Source: Mactromeris polynyma (lineage: Eukaryota > Mollusca > Bivalvia > Venerida > Mactridae). Taken from it: DNA of 64,000 nt. Each line of letters opens with the position of its first letter. The first letter of the stretch is position 1. The notes beneath the pieces are model-generated. The model saw nothing but the letters and a program-made list of their open reading frames with translations. It was not told the origin of the DNA and did no database searches. This document shows, piece after piece, positions 32,901 through 45,387 of this stretch. The translations under genes and the position numbers were made by a program. The stretch spans positions 19,196,770-19,260,769 of the forward strand of contig JASFXZ010000011.1 in assembly GCA_032209605.1 (NCBI GenBank), in the 5' to 3' direction.

Positions 32901-35900
32901 GTCTGAATAATATGCTGCTTAAATAAGGACTTGCCTCACAATAGCATATCCATGTTTTGTTTATTAGACAGTGAAGTAATACATTTATTTACCTGTGGGG
33001 CAAGAAATATGTCATCTAAATCATCAAATAACGAACGTGTTGTGTTATTAAGTTTGCTCAGTATGGTTCTGCACGTGGGATATTGCAGATGAGGTTTAAG
33101 TGTGTTCCTTGCCAATGTTTCTGTTACTCTGTATTGTGTGTTCGTTCTACAGTCAACATAACTGGATTGATGGATTGGAAGTGTGTGCTGTCACCAAAGT
33201 GATCGTCTTCAGTCAACTGAATCATCGACTTCGTATCCTTGCAAATGGTGGTTCTGATGTTAAGTCTTCATGTGTATGCTTGCAGTCTCCAAAGCAATTG
33301 AATTTGGAGTGAATATTTGTTAGTAATTCAGAACTCGTCCGATTTAAAGTGCATTTGCTAGGGTTCTTTTGTATTCTAATTATCTGAACTTCCAAATGCC
33401 TTTTCTCATGGGTGCTTATAGGTATTATGTTAATGTGTTCATTTTGTCTTTTCTCAGTCTCGTTTCACATGATGGAGAAGATGATGGCGAAAATGTTTCA
33501 CATGATGGAGAAGATGATGGCGAAAATGTCGGGATGATACTGAGATAAGTTGTCCTTATTCTATCATCAAGACTAGTATCCAACCCTTGCCATTCCTTGC
33601 TCCAAACCCTTGCCATTCCTTGCTCCCAACCCTTGCCATTCCTTGCCCCCTACTTATTTGTATTTCTCTAACAGTTTAATTGTAAATGTAAGCTAGTTTC
33701 TTCAGTCTTGAAAAGTATTTTTATGCTGTAATCATATCCTGAGTTGTAATAAGTTTTGACTATTATTGCCTCTGGTAACGGTCTGATCCAACCGACGGAG
33801 GAAGTTGGGTTTGATTCAGGGTACCATTGGTATTTGATTTGGGTTGTGCTTAGTCGGGATTGTTACATGCCCTACTAGTGAGCTGGTCAGAGTCTGGTCA
33901 TATGACCAGGACACTGTTCAACAGAGCAGTTTACCAACACAGTGTAGAAGCATGTAACGGGCAGTTTTTTCTCTCTCTAATTATGATCAGTTTTTAGTCA
34001 TACATTTTGAATAGTTAACTTATTATATCTGCAGTGGTATGTTAGCAGCCCTTGCTCCCAACTCTTGCCATTCCTTGCTCCCAACTCTTGCCATTCCTTG
34101 CTCCCCACTTATTTAGATTTCATTACTACGCAATGTGCATATGATTGGCTCCCCACTTATTTAAATTTCCCTACTAAGCAATGTGCATAATGGTTGTAGA
34201 TGGTTATCTGTTGGTGTTTTTGAAACTTCTTGGCATATGTAAGCCTCTAGGCACACCTAACTAGTTATTATTCCTGATATATACAATCAGTTGTATATAT
34301 CGGTGCTTTTAACTGGTTGGGTAGGGGTATGCAGTATGCAATGGAAGTTGAATCACACAGTAATTGCTCCCCTATTCCCATACATCTTTCCTGGGGTATG
34401 TGTGGGGAGCCATTGCCGTATGTACGTGGCGTTTCCTGTAACAGCTTAATCATCCCTCTTTCTGGTCTTATGAATTCCAATTGTGAAGTTATTGTTAGAT
34501 GTACACATAAAATTATGATAGTTAGTCTGAAAATTTGTCATTACCAGTATTCTTGGTCCCTTAGAGTGGAGGCATCAGATGGATTAAACAGAAATAACGG
34601 CTTCGTTCAGATCTTTCATTTTGTGGAAGCTAGGTCCCCTCAACATTTATGGCCGCAACATCTACACCTGTACTGAGCAAAGTTGACAACGCAACTTCTG
34701 GAAATTACCTTAATTTATCATGTCTGAATTATATGCTGCTTAAATAAGGACTTGCCTCACAATAGCATATCCATGTTTTGTTTATTGGACAGTGAAGTAA
34801 TACATTTATTTACCTGTGGGGCAAGAAATATGTCATCTAAATCATCAAATAACGAACGTGTTGTGTTATTAAGTTTGCTCAGTATGGTTCTGCACGTGGG
34901 ATATTGCAGATGAGGTTTAAGTGTGTTCCTTGCCAATGTTTCTGTTACTCTGTATTGTGTGTTCGTTCTACAGTCAACATAACTGGATTGATGGATTGGA
35001 AGTGTGTGCTGTCACCAAAGTGATCGTCTTCAGTCAACTGAATCATCGACTTCGTATCCTTGCAAATGGTGGTTCTGATGTTAAGTCTTCATGTGTATGC
35101 TTGCAGTCTCCAAAGCAATTGAATTTGGAGTGAATATTTGTTAGTAATTCAGAACTCGTCCGATTTAAAGTGCATTTGCTAGGGTTCTTTTGTATTCTAA
35201 TTATCTGAACTTCCAAATGCCTTTTCTCATGGGTGCTTATAGGTATTATGTTAATGTGTTCATTTTGTCTTTTCTCAGTCTCGTTTCACACGATGGAGAA
35301 GATGATGGCGAAAATGTCGGGATGATACTGAGATAAGTTGTCCTTATTCTATCATCAAGACTAGTATCCAACCCTTGCCATTCCTTGCTCCAAACCCTTG
35401 CCATTCCTTGCTCCCAACCCTTGCCATTCCTTGTCCCCTACTTATTTGTATTTCTCTAACAGTTTAATTGTAAATGTAAGCTAGTTTCTTCAGTCTTGAA
35501 AAGTATTTTTATGCTGTAATCATATCCTGAGTTGTAATAAGTTTTGACTATTATTGCCTCTGGTAACGGTCTGATCCACCCGACGGAGGAAGTTGGGTTT
35601 GATTCAGGGTACCATTGGTATTTGATTTGGGTTGTGCTTAGTCGGGATTGTTACATGCCCTACTAGTGAGCTGGTCAGAGCCTGGTCATATGACCAGGAC
35701 ACTGTTCAACAGAGCACTTTACCAACACAGTGTAGAAGCATGTAACGGGCAGTTTTTTCTCTCTCTAATTATGATCAGTTTTTAGTCATACATTTTGAAT
35801 AGTTAACTTATTATATCTGCAGCGGTATGTTAGCAGCCCTTGCTCCCAACTCTTGCCATTCCTTGCTCCCAACTCTTGCCATTCCTTGCTCCCCACTTAC

Positions 35901-38900
35901 TTAGATTTCATTACTACGCAATGTGCATATGATTGGCTCCCCACTTATTTAAATTTCCCTACTATGCAATGTGCATAATGGTTGTAGATGGTTATCTGTT
36001 GGTGTTTTTGAAACTTCTTGGCATATGTAAGCCTCTAGGCACACCTAACTAGTTATTATTCCTGATATATACAATCAGTTGTATATATCGGTGCTTTTAA
36101 CTGGTTGGGTAGGGGTATGCAGTATGCAATGGAAGTTGAATCACACAGTAATTGCTCCCCTATTCCCATACATCTTTCCTGGGGTATGTGTGGGGAGCCA
36201 TTGCCGTATGTACGTGGCGTTTCCTGTAACAGCTTAATCATCCCTCTTTCTGGTCTTATGAATTCCAATTGTGAAGTTATTGTTAGATGTACACATAAAA
36301 TTATAATAGTTAGTCTTAAAATTTGTCATTACCAGTATTCTTGGTCCCTTAGAGTGGAGGCATCAGATGGATTAAACAGAAATAACGGCTTCGTTCAGAT
36401 CTTTCATTTTGTGGAAGCTAGGTCCCCTCAACATTTATGGCCGCAACATCTACACCTGTACTGAGCAAAATTGCAAACGCAACTTCTGGAAATTACCTTA
36501 ATTCATCATGTCTGAATAATATGCTGCTTAAATAAGGACTTGCCTCACAATAGCATATCCATGTTTTGTTTATTAGACAGTGAAGTAATACATTTATTCA
36601 CCTGTGGGGCAAGAAATATGTCATCTAAATCATCAAATAACGAACGTGTTGTATTAGATATTTTGCTCAGTATAGTTCTGCACGTGGGCAATTGCAGATG
36701 AGGTTTAAGTGAGTTCCTTGCCAAAGTTTCTGTGACTCTGTATTGTGTGTTCGTTCTACAGTCAACATAACTGGATTGATGGATTGGAAGAGTGTGCTGT
36801 CACCAAAGTGATCGTCTTCAGTCAACTGCATCATCGATTTTGTATCCTTGCAAATGGTGGTTCTGATGTTAAGTCTTCATGTGTATGCTTGCAGTCTCAA
36901 AAGCAATTGAATTTGGAGTGAATATTGGTTAGTTACCCAGAACTCGGTTCAATTTAAAGTGCATTTGCTAGGGTTCTTTTGTATTCTAATTATCTGAACT
37001 TCCAAATGTCTTTTCTCATGGGTGCTTATAGGTATTATGTTAATGTGTTCATTTTGTCTTTTCTCAGTCTCGTTTCACATGATGGAGAAGATGATGGCGA
37101 AAATGTTTCACATGATGGAGAAGATGATGGCGAAAATGTCGGGATGATACTGAGATAAGTTGTCCTTATTCTATCATCAAGACTAGTATCCAACCCTTGC
37201 CATTCCTTGCTCCAAACCCTTGCCATTCCTTGCTCCCAACCCTTGCCATTCCTTGCCCCCTACTTATTTGTATTTCTCTAACAGTTTAATTGTAAATGTA
37301 AGCTAGTTTCTTCAGTCTTGAAAAGTATTTTTATGCTGTAATCATATCCTGAGTTGTAATCAGTTTTGACTATTATTGCCTCTGGTAACGGTCTGATCCA
37401 CCCGACGGAGGAAGTTGGGTTTGATTCAGGGTACCATTGGTATTTGATTTGGGTTGTGCTTAGTCGGGATTGTTACATGCCCTACTAGTGAGCTGGTCAG
37501 AGTCTGGTCATATGACCAGGACACTGTTCAACAGAGCACTTTACCAACACAGTGTAGAAGCATGTAACGGGCAGTTTTTTCTCTCTCATTATGATCAGTT
37601 TTTAGTCATACATTTTGAATAGTTAACTTATTATATCTGCAGCGGTATGTTAGCAGCCCTTGCTCCCAACTCTTGCCATTCCTTGCTCCCAACTCTTGCC
37701 ATTCCTTGCTCCCCACTTACTTAGATTTCATTACTACGCAATGTGCATATGATTGGCTCCCCACTTATTTAAATTTCCCTACTATGCAATGTGCATAATG
37801 GTTGTAGATGGTTATCTGTTGGTGTTTTTGAAACTTCTTGGCATATGTAAGCCTCTAGGCACACCTAACTAGTTATTATTCCTGATATATACAATCAGTT
37901 GTATATATCGGTGCTTTTAACTGGTTGGGTAGGGGTATGCAGTATGCAATGGAAGTTGAATCACACAGTAATTGCTCCCCTATTCCCATACATCTTTCCT
38001 GGGGTATGTGTGGGGAGCCATTGCCGTATGTACGTGGCGTTTCCTGTAACAGCTTAATCATCCCTCTTTCTGGTCTTATGAATTCCAATTGTGAAGTTAT
38101 TGTTAGATGTACACATAAAATTATGATAGTTAGTCTTAAAATTTGTCATTACCAGTATTCTTGGTCCCTTAGAGTGGAGGCATCAGATGGATTAAACAGA
38201 AATAACGGCTTCGTTCAGATCTTTCATTTTGTGGAAGCTAGGTCCCCTCAACATTTATGGCCGCAACATCTACACCTGTACTGAGCAAAATTGCAAACGC
38301 AACTTCTGGAAATTACCTTAATTCATCATGTCTGAATAATATGCTGCTTAAATAAGGACTTGCCTCACAATAGCATATCCATGTTTTGTTTATTAGACAG
38401 TGAAGTAATACATTTATTCACCTGTGGGGCAAGAAATATGTCATCTAAATCATCAAATAACGAACGTGTTGTATTAGATATTTTGCTCAGTATAGTTCTG
38501 CACGTGGGCAATTGCAGATGAGGTTTAAGTGAGTTCCTTGCCAAAGTTTCTGTGACTCTGTATTGTGTGTTCGTTCTACAGTCAACATAACTGGATTGAT
38601 GGATTGGAAGAGTGTGCTGTCACCAAAGTGATCGTCTTCAGTCAACTGCATCATCGATTTTGTATCCTTGCAAATGGTGGTTCTGATGTTAAGTCTTCAT
38701 GTGTATGCTTGCAGTCTCAAAAGCAATTGAATTTGGAGTGAATATTGGTTAGTTACCCAGAACTCGGTTCAATTTAAAGTGCATTTGCTAGGGTTCTTTT
38801 GTATTCTAATTATCTGAACTTCCAAATGTCTTTTCTCATGGGTGCTTATAGGTATTATGTTAATGTGTTCATTTTGTCTTTTCTCAGTCTCGTTTCACAT

Positions 38901-39647
38901 GATGGAGAAGATGATGGCGAAAATGTTTCACATGATGGAGAAGATGATGGCGAAAATATGGGATGAAACTGAGATAAGTTGTCCTTATTCTAAACGATTT
39001 TCTTTATTGGGGCTGCAGCAGTTTCGTTACCTTTGAAATCCTGTACTTTCATCTTAAATGGACAGGTTCCAACTTTGAATATCATCAAGACTAGTATCCA
39101 ACCCTTGCCATTCCTTGCTCCAAACCCTTGCCATTACTTGCTCCCAACCCTTGCCATTCCTTGCCCCCTACTTATTTGTATTTCACTAACAGTTTAATTG
39201 TAAGTGTAAGCTAGTTTCTTCAGTCTTGAAAAGTATTTTTATGCTGTAATCATATGGCTGAGTTGTAATAAGTTTTGACTAATATTGCCACTGGTAACGG
39301 TCTAATCCACCCGACGGAGGAAGTTGGGATGATTCAGGGTACCATTGGTATTTGATTTGGGTTGTGCTTAGTCGGGATTGTTACATGCCCCTACTAGTGA
39401 GCTGGTCAGTACCTGGTCATATGACCAGGACGCTGTTCAACAGAGCAGTTTACCAACACAGTGTAGAAGCATGTAACGGGCAGTTTTTTTTCTCTCTAAT
39501 TATGATCAGTTTTTAGTCATACATTTTGAATAGTTTAACTTATTATATCTGCAGCGGTATGTTAACAGTCCTGAACCATCTTCATAGCCAGATTATCTTG
39601 TGAAATAATTGGGATTAGGCAGTTTCTTTACTCTTGAAATAATTAAG
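29988..39647 (+). repeat. Tandem array of ~1.8-kb units (5 full, 1 partial)
   Basis: Units are bounded by 'gactagtatccaaccc' at 31773, 33571, 35359, 37181, 39089 and 39648; steps are 1798, 1788, 1822, 1908 and 559 bp. Copies are nearly identical, so the expansion is recent. The sixth is truncated. Each unit has two blocks of a ~23-bp subrepeat (cttgccattccttgctccca) and a 33-bp acidic repeat near its end. Units 1-3 share variants (gttgacaacgc, gtgttcc, tctgttactc) against units 4-5 (ttgcaaacgc, gagttcc, tctgtgactc). The fifth ends with ~95 bp (aaacgattttctttattggg…) missing in the others. The 119-, 70- and 63-aa ORFs recur only because the DNA is duplicated. Confidence 0.95.
31660..31750 (+). 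CDS. Terminal-exon-like acidic cassette of array unit 1 (representative)
   Basis: After the acceptor ttttgtcttttctcag comes one base and then an open frame LVSHDGEDDGENVSHDGEDD…NVGMKLR ending in TAA. The 33-bp repeat encodes VSHDGEDDGEN twice. Equivalent cassettes are at 33458-33548, 35279-35336 (one 33-mer only), 37068-37158 and 38888-38966 (a one-base loss gives an early stop). All enter after one base. Whether any transcript uses them is unknown. Confidence 0.3.
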
Positions 39648-40138
39648 ACTAGTATCCAACCCTTGCCATCCCTTGCTCCCAACCCTTGCCATCCCTTGCT
39701 CCCAACCCTTGCCTTTCCTTGCTCCCCACTTATTAAAATTGCATTACTTAGCAATGTGCATAATGATTGGCTCCCCACTTATTTAATAAACCTAATAATG
39801 ACAGAGCTTAATAACTTTATTTGATAGTCTTAATTGTAAGTGTAAGCTAGTTTTCGAACTAATTCTGCTTTTAAAGAATAAGTTTTAAATTTATGATTTG
39901 ATTAATAAATATATCAAATTTAACTTGTTAATAATTACTTCCATTAACGATATTAGGATTATTCTAGTTTCTGTTTATTGTTGACATGTCAGCCACTTTA
40001 AAAGTCTCAATCTCCCACTTTACAGGGAGCAATCTCCAGATTGGCCTTCCCTGTCTGGTTTCGAACTTTATGTATGTGGCGTTCCCTATAGCCACTTATT
40101 CTCTCTCTTTTCCTAACACCTATAATAGACAAGGCCAT

Positions 40139-40140
40139 AA

Positions 40141-40171
<31 letters not shown>

Positions 40172-40182
40172 GATATATTGAT
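40139..40182. repeat. (AT)n microsatellite
   Basis: Alternating ta/at over about 40 bases with small interruptions (ttt, ag). Confidence 0.9.
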
Positions 40183-40787
40183 TCTAATTGTAGTTATTTT
40201 AGATAGAAGCTTAATCATGATAGTTATCCTGAAGATTTGTCATTACCAGTAGTTTTGGTTCCCGAGAGTGAATGCATCAGTGGGATTAAACAGAGAAAAC
40301 GGTTTCGTTGGCATCTTTCATCTTTCGTGTAGCCAGGTCCCCGCAACATTTATGGCCGCAACATCTACACTTAGATCTGCACGTGGGATATTGCAGATGG
40401 AGTGGAGTGAGTTCATCGCCAAATTCTCTGTGACTCTTCATTGTGTGTTTCTACTGTCCGCATCACTGGATTGATGGATTGGAAGTGTGTGCTGTCAGCT
40501 AAGTGATCATCTACAAACAACTGCCATATCAACTTAGTATCCTTGCATATGATGGTTCTATTGTTTAATTTTCCTTTTGGTAAATTTAGTTTCAAAATTA
40601 ATTTAAAAGTCCAATTTGTTAGGTTTTTTCTATTCATTTTAAATCTATTATAAACCATATTCCTATAGTACCAAAGTAACCAGTCTGTCGGGATTCGAAC
40701 TTCCTAATAGCCCTTTCTCATTTGCACTTGTGCTGTATATTAATAATGTTTTCATTTTGTTTTGTGTCTGTCTTGTTCCTGTGATAG

Positions 40788-40845
40788 TGAAGTGTATGCG
40801 GACAATGATGTCGAAGATGTCAAGAAGAGGAGTTTAAAGAATTAA
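40788..40845 (+). CDS. Terminal-exon-like cassette in the diverged unit
   Basis: Acceptor-like ttgttcctgtgatag, one base, then EVYADNDVEDVKKRSLKN and TAA. It lies where the array units have their acidic cassette, enters in the same phase and is also acidic, but the sequence is different. It could be the older form from which the array cassettes derive. Confidence 0.3.
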
Positions 40846-41145
40846 AGATTTGTTTAATGGATTGGCTTATCTGTTGAACGGGATATTGAGGTGTAAGAAG
40901 ATAACTGCCCAAGACTGAAATATGAACAACAGCAACAAGCTATAGCAGATGAAGATGATGTGAGGAGCATGCCTGGAACATGGATGGGATGCAACTTGAA
41001 GAAATGCATTTAACCAGGCGAACATTTACCAGTTTCTATAACAAAGCAATAATTCTTTCTTTCATTGTTATTTGTACATCTAATTATTAACGCACAACCT
41101 TTCTATTCAATAAAACAAGCAGATATTATCCGAAAATTGTGTTCT

Positions 41146-41196
41146 AAATTTGAGGAGGTCTTATTATTGAGGTGATCTTTATGTGAGGTTTTACTG
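41146..41196. mobile_element. MITE fragment, CAGTAAAACCTC family, right end
   Basis: 'gaggaggtcttattattgaggtgatctttatgtgaggttttactg|ta' is the right terminus of the family found at 53566 and 57680. Confidence 0.65.
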
Positions 41197-41399
41197 TATA
41201 CTATTATATTAAATGATTTTAAATGAGTATGTTCGGAATGCTGTGGTTGCCCCTTTTTCCCCAATCGGTTATCTATAAGTACTATAAAGTACACACACAT
41301 GTTTGTCTTTCAGTTAACATGCAACATTGAATATTGCTGATTTGAAAATTTGGTATTGTTTCACAAAAAGCATATTTTAACAAGTGTTTTCATTTACAG

Positions 41400-41454
41400 T
41401 GAGATACCGTTCGTTTATTCCCCAGTTACAACTTCTCAGGCAGGTACACGATAA
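41400..41454 (+). CDS. Possible terminal exon A of the 360-bp duplication
   Basis: Acceptor ttttcatttacag, one base, then EIPFVYSPVTTSQAGTR and TAA. Compared with copy B it keeps (F)V.SPVTTS in the same phase. The block after the acceptor is better conserved than parts of the flanks. No gene product recognised. Confidence 0.3.
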
Positions 41455-41759
41455 GTCACACATATTGATGCACATATGTTGTCTGTTCAATATAAAAGCA
41501 AATATCAATATTTGAAAAACTTCAGTAGTTTACTATAATATCTAGAGAATGAATTCGATGCTGATATTCTATATTAAATGATTTTGAATGAATAGGTTTA
41601 GAATGCTGTGGTTGTCCCATCTTTTGCAATCTCTTGTCTATAAAGTACCTATGCAAGTTTGTATTTCAGCCCTATTTTATGCAACATCAAATATTGCTGA
41701 CCTGAAAATTTGGCCTCATGCTGCAAAATAAATAATTTAATAATTGTTTTCATTTACAG

Positions 41760-41820
41760 GAAGATAACCTTTGTTGATTCACCAGTTACAACTTCTCCAC
41801 AGATACATGATACATTGTGA
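41760..41820 (+). CDS. Possible terminal exon B of the 360-bp duplication
   Basis: Acceptor ttttcatttacag, one base, then KITFVDSPVTTSPQIHDTL and TGA. It shares phase and the FV.SPVTTS core with copy A. Confidence 0.3.
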
Positions 41821-41834
41821 CATCAGCTTTTAGA

Positions 41835-44800
41835 TTAAGGTATGATATTTATCATATCGCAAACTTTCAATGTTGTTGTTTTAAGTTCATAACATTGAGA
41901 TGTTTCGTTCATAAGCAAAACTGAAGTCTCACTATTGTAGCTGATGAAACACTTGTCCAAGGACTTCCTTGATTATTATAAATTGTATATGGGCTTAGTC
42001 TTACCTTTGTCATACTCAACTTTTTTATTGATTACACATTTATGCACATGAACAGGTGAGTTGTTTTTGATTAATGTCATAACTATAACTACCAAGGATT
42101 GTGACCATTTCAGAACTCAAAATAATAGAGGCATTGTGGTGATGATGGTGGATTGAGCTTGTGTGTTGGAAAACCAGATTTCTCCAAGCAGCTTTGAAGT
42201 GAATGTCTAGATGCTCGGTGACCATTTCGGAGTTGTGCAAATATATGTATCTATATATTCAGGATAATGTGAAGTAGTCTCATTCAGCAATGTATCAGAA
42301 ACTTGTAAAGTGAACATTAGATGAGCCAAACTAACTTTAAGGTTACTGAAACCAGCAAGTTTTGAGATTTTACTTGGAACTATTTTGAGTATTCTAAAAA
42401 TGAAACCCTGAAGAAACTTTTCAAAACATTCTTGTGACATTAACGTGTTGATATCTAATGGAACATCATATGATCTCAACATGATAAGAACGACTGACTG
42501 ATTGGAATGTGAAGAAATTTTTTGAAACTTTCCCTACATTGTAGAGATTTGTGCTAGTTTTTGTTTAACATGGTGTTTGTACTGTTACAGTGCATATTTA
42601 ACTTCTGACAACTTGCAGGTATGTATTGGTTTAACTTGACTCCTTAAGTCATGAAGATTTAACATTAGGCTAAACTTAACATGTTGTTTGCTGTCTCCCT
42701 ACCAACCTGACACAAATGTTGCAATACAGAATGAGAAATCTCGGATTTTCTAAAAATGTTTACAACCGAATACCTGTGACAATGAAATCCAAAAGTTTTC
42801 AAGACATAACTGTTCAACATTTTTATTATTTCTGTTCTTTATATAATGTATGTTAATGGCCATGTGTACTGTTTGTATCACTTTGTATAAGGGGTAATTC
42901 CTACTGTTCAGAAACTTGGATCAAAGTGTGTGTTAGGTAATGACAATATTCAAATTGCATATAAATGGGTCATAAAAATCAATAATTATTTCTGCTACAA
43001 TGTCTGTTATCTAGGTTTTGTTGCTGACCCATGTTTTTGTCATTCAACAAAATAACGCCCGTTTCTTTTCCAATAATGATGGTGTTCATCTGCTTATTGC
43101 CGTGAAAATGTATGTAAAATGGACATTATTTGACAGAATATTTTAAAATTATGTTTTTGCACATTTTTCTGTGATTGAAACTTTGTCAATGATATTGTTT
43201 ACATAATGATGTGTGCTTATTAACCATAACCCCTCCAATAAACAAGCCTTGCCAGCAGCAAATCAGTGTTTGTTATATGAGTGAGTTAAGACTATACAAT
43301 TCTTGTAATAAATTGTTTCAGATGTACTAAAACTTTGGTAATGATAGTAATATCAAATACGACTGTATAAAAGTAATATTTGGTTTGAAACTATTTTTGT
43401 TCATAATAAAAACAAATTGTAAAAATAGAAGTATTGCAATATTTTAAAAGGGTGTAAGGGATGACTGTGAGTGAAGATTGGGAGGCCATTTAAAAAAATC
43501 TTTTTATGATATGCACTGCACATGTATTGTAACATTTGTATGCCTTAATCTATTTAGTTGATATATATGTAATAATCGGTAATTATTTGTGTTAATTTGT
43601 CTATATGAATGTTTATAATTAAATATTTATAATAAAATTTTGAAATATACTATTTATATATATGTATTATTATATCTATTATGAGCAATAAAATACACAA
43701 GTGTTGTAATTAATCTTGTTGTCATTGTCTTGGTAGTACATTTATATATCACATGTACCGCTATGATTTTGGCAGCATGGCAGTCGATTTATTATGAATG
43801 CTTTACTTGATATTCTAATCGAACCGACAACAACTGCGAAAACTTCTTCCAGAAATTTCTTTATTTTACAAGCTGACACAAATTGGCATGAAATGACATT
43901 AAACTGCAAAAAACAAATAAATGTTTTGAAATACAATTCACATGAACAAAAGCACTTTTCACTTTATTGGCCTTGTATATAAATGTAGCCATTATTAATT
44001 ATTTAATAGATCTAATATATTTTTTAGTATATTTTTTCATGCAGACAAATAAAATGACTAACCATTAGTTTGAGTTGGTCATATCAGTTCTGAGAATTCA
44101 GTGTTCTCACAACAATATTCATAAATGAAATCAAAATTAACACATGCATGGAACAGATGGCAATAGACAAGTTTTATTCTGTAAGACTTCATAATAGCAG
44201 TTCAATAATGTCAACAACTAAACTTGTATTGTTTCAAAAACATTATTCAAACAATGCTCACAGAATACATGCTCAACTTGTGACAATTTTCCGCATTGCT
44301 TTTTTCTTTCGAGCGTTAACTTTAAGTATGTATATCTGTTATTTTTTGCCAAAAGTGTTCATTAAAACAAGGACGAATCTGGAACACACTATAACATAGT
44401 CCCTGGATGAATATTTCAAGCAATAAGTTGATCGAAAAAAATGATTGGAAATAATATAATGTGATCATGTTTATTCATGCAAAACTCTTATGATCAGACC
44501 TCTATACATTTTACTCTATTTAGCCGAATGTCGAGCATGACTGAAATTACTACTACAGTGAATCATAAAGGCAACTACAGAGGACGTGCGATGTAAACTG
44601 TGGTTTCGTGTCGGCCTCATTTAATATTTTACGTAGTAGTCTGGCTATACAATTGGTACCGATATATCTGCTGTCAGAACTATTTCAGCAGCCTTCTGTT
44701 ATTTCGTTGTTATTTTATTTGTATTTGTTTGGTATCGACTTTGTTCTTGTTATATTTCAGACACATTAATCAAATCTTGGACCAGTATATACAATAAATC

Positions 44801-45385
44801 ACTCAATAAAGTTAATATATGAAGTGTAAAATGAACAAATGTGTCTTCAACGTGTAACTGCCGTTTTCATCAAATATCTGCTGGTGACTAATGTGTCACT
44901 AGGGGAGATAATCTCGGCTTGCTAGGAGTTCGTAAATACACGCGGAATTATCTTCCTTTTTCAGTAGAGTTCATATGGATCGATTTGTGTTGTTCCAAAT
45001 ATACTCAAAGAGCTGTTTAAATATAATATGTTTATGACTAGCATGTTATTGTTGGTGTAATGCATTTGCCACGACGGAATATACTTGATATATGTGACGT
45101 GTGTTGATAAGTCATGGTTCATGACCAGGCTTACCAACCATTCTTGTTCTACTTGAACATTGATAACGGTTCAGTTGGTTTGTGATTAGAAATATTCAAA
45201 TGTAAACTTTCTGTATGATTTGACACTGAATAATCATTGTCAACAATAGTTGTCTATCAAAATGTTATATCGTACGGCATGTTACAGATTTGTCTGTCTA
45301 TCTCTCTGGTAGAAGCCATCTATCTCACTATGCGTTAAACAGACATTTCTAAATTTCAAACTTAGTTGAATCAGACAATTACTGG
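41835..45385. other. Long non-coding stretch, nothing firm seen
   Basis: AT-rich DNA with scattered chance ORFs of 60-91 codons on both strands (for example 42207-42482 minus, 44148-44399 plus). None has a recognisable motif. Parts of 41.8-43.7 kb, with many AATAAA motifs and few repeats, could be a long 3' UTR, but this is a guess. Confidence 0.4.
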
Positions 45386-45387
45386 AC

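Larger units (their letters stand above)
39648..40870 (+). repeat. Diverged copy of the 1.8-kb unit
   Basis: Scattered homology to the array unit in the same order: 'ccaacccttgccatcccttgctccc', 'gcaatgtgcataatgattggctcccc', 'gaagatttgtcattaccagta', 'atttatggccgcaacatctacac', 'gcacgtgggatattgcagatg', 'ggattgatggattggaagtgtgtgctgtca'. The frames open in the array copies are broken here. It carries its own (ta)n tract at about 40139-40182. Confidence 0.75.
41200..41830 (+). repeat. Diverged 360-bp tandem duplication with splice-acceptor cassettes
   Basis: Unit 1 (41200-41470) and unit 2 (41562-41830) share 'ttaaatgattttaaatga', 'gaatgctgtggttgyccc', 'ctataaagta', 'atattgctga..tgaaaatttgg' and 'gttttcatttacag' in the same order. 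The two acceptors are exactly 360 bases apart. Confidence 0.75.

Noticed and set aside
30698..38284. Repeated 119-aa (MGRGMQYAMEVESHS…) and 70-aa ORFs in the array
   Set aside because: They recur because the DNA is recently duplicated. In the diverged copy (39648-40870) the same frames are broken by stops and indels, which argues against coding constraint.
42040..42482. Minus-strand ORFs of 66 and 91 aa
   Set aside because: Different frames that overlap, no motif, no splice sites; consistent with chance.
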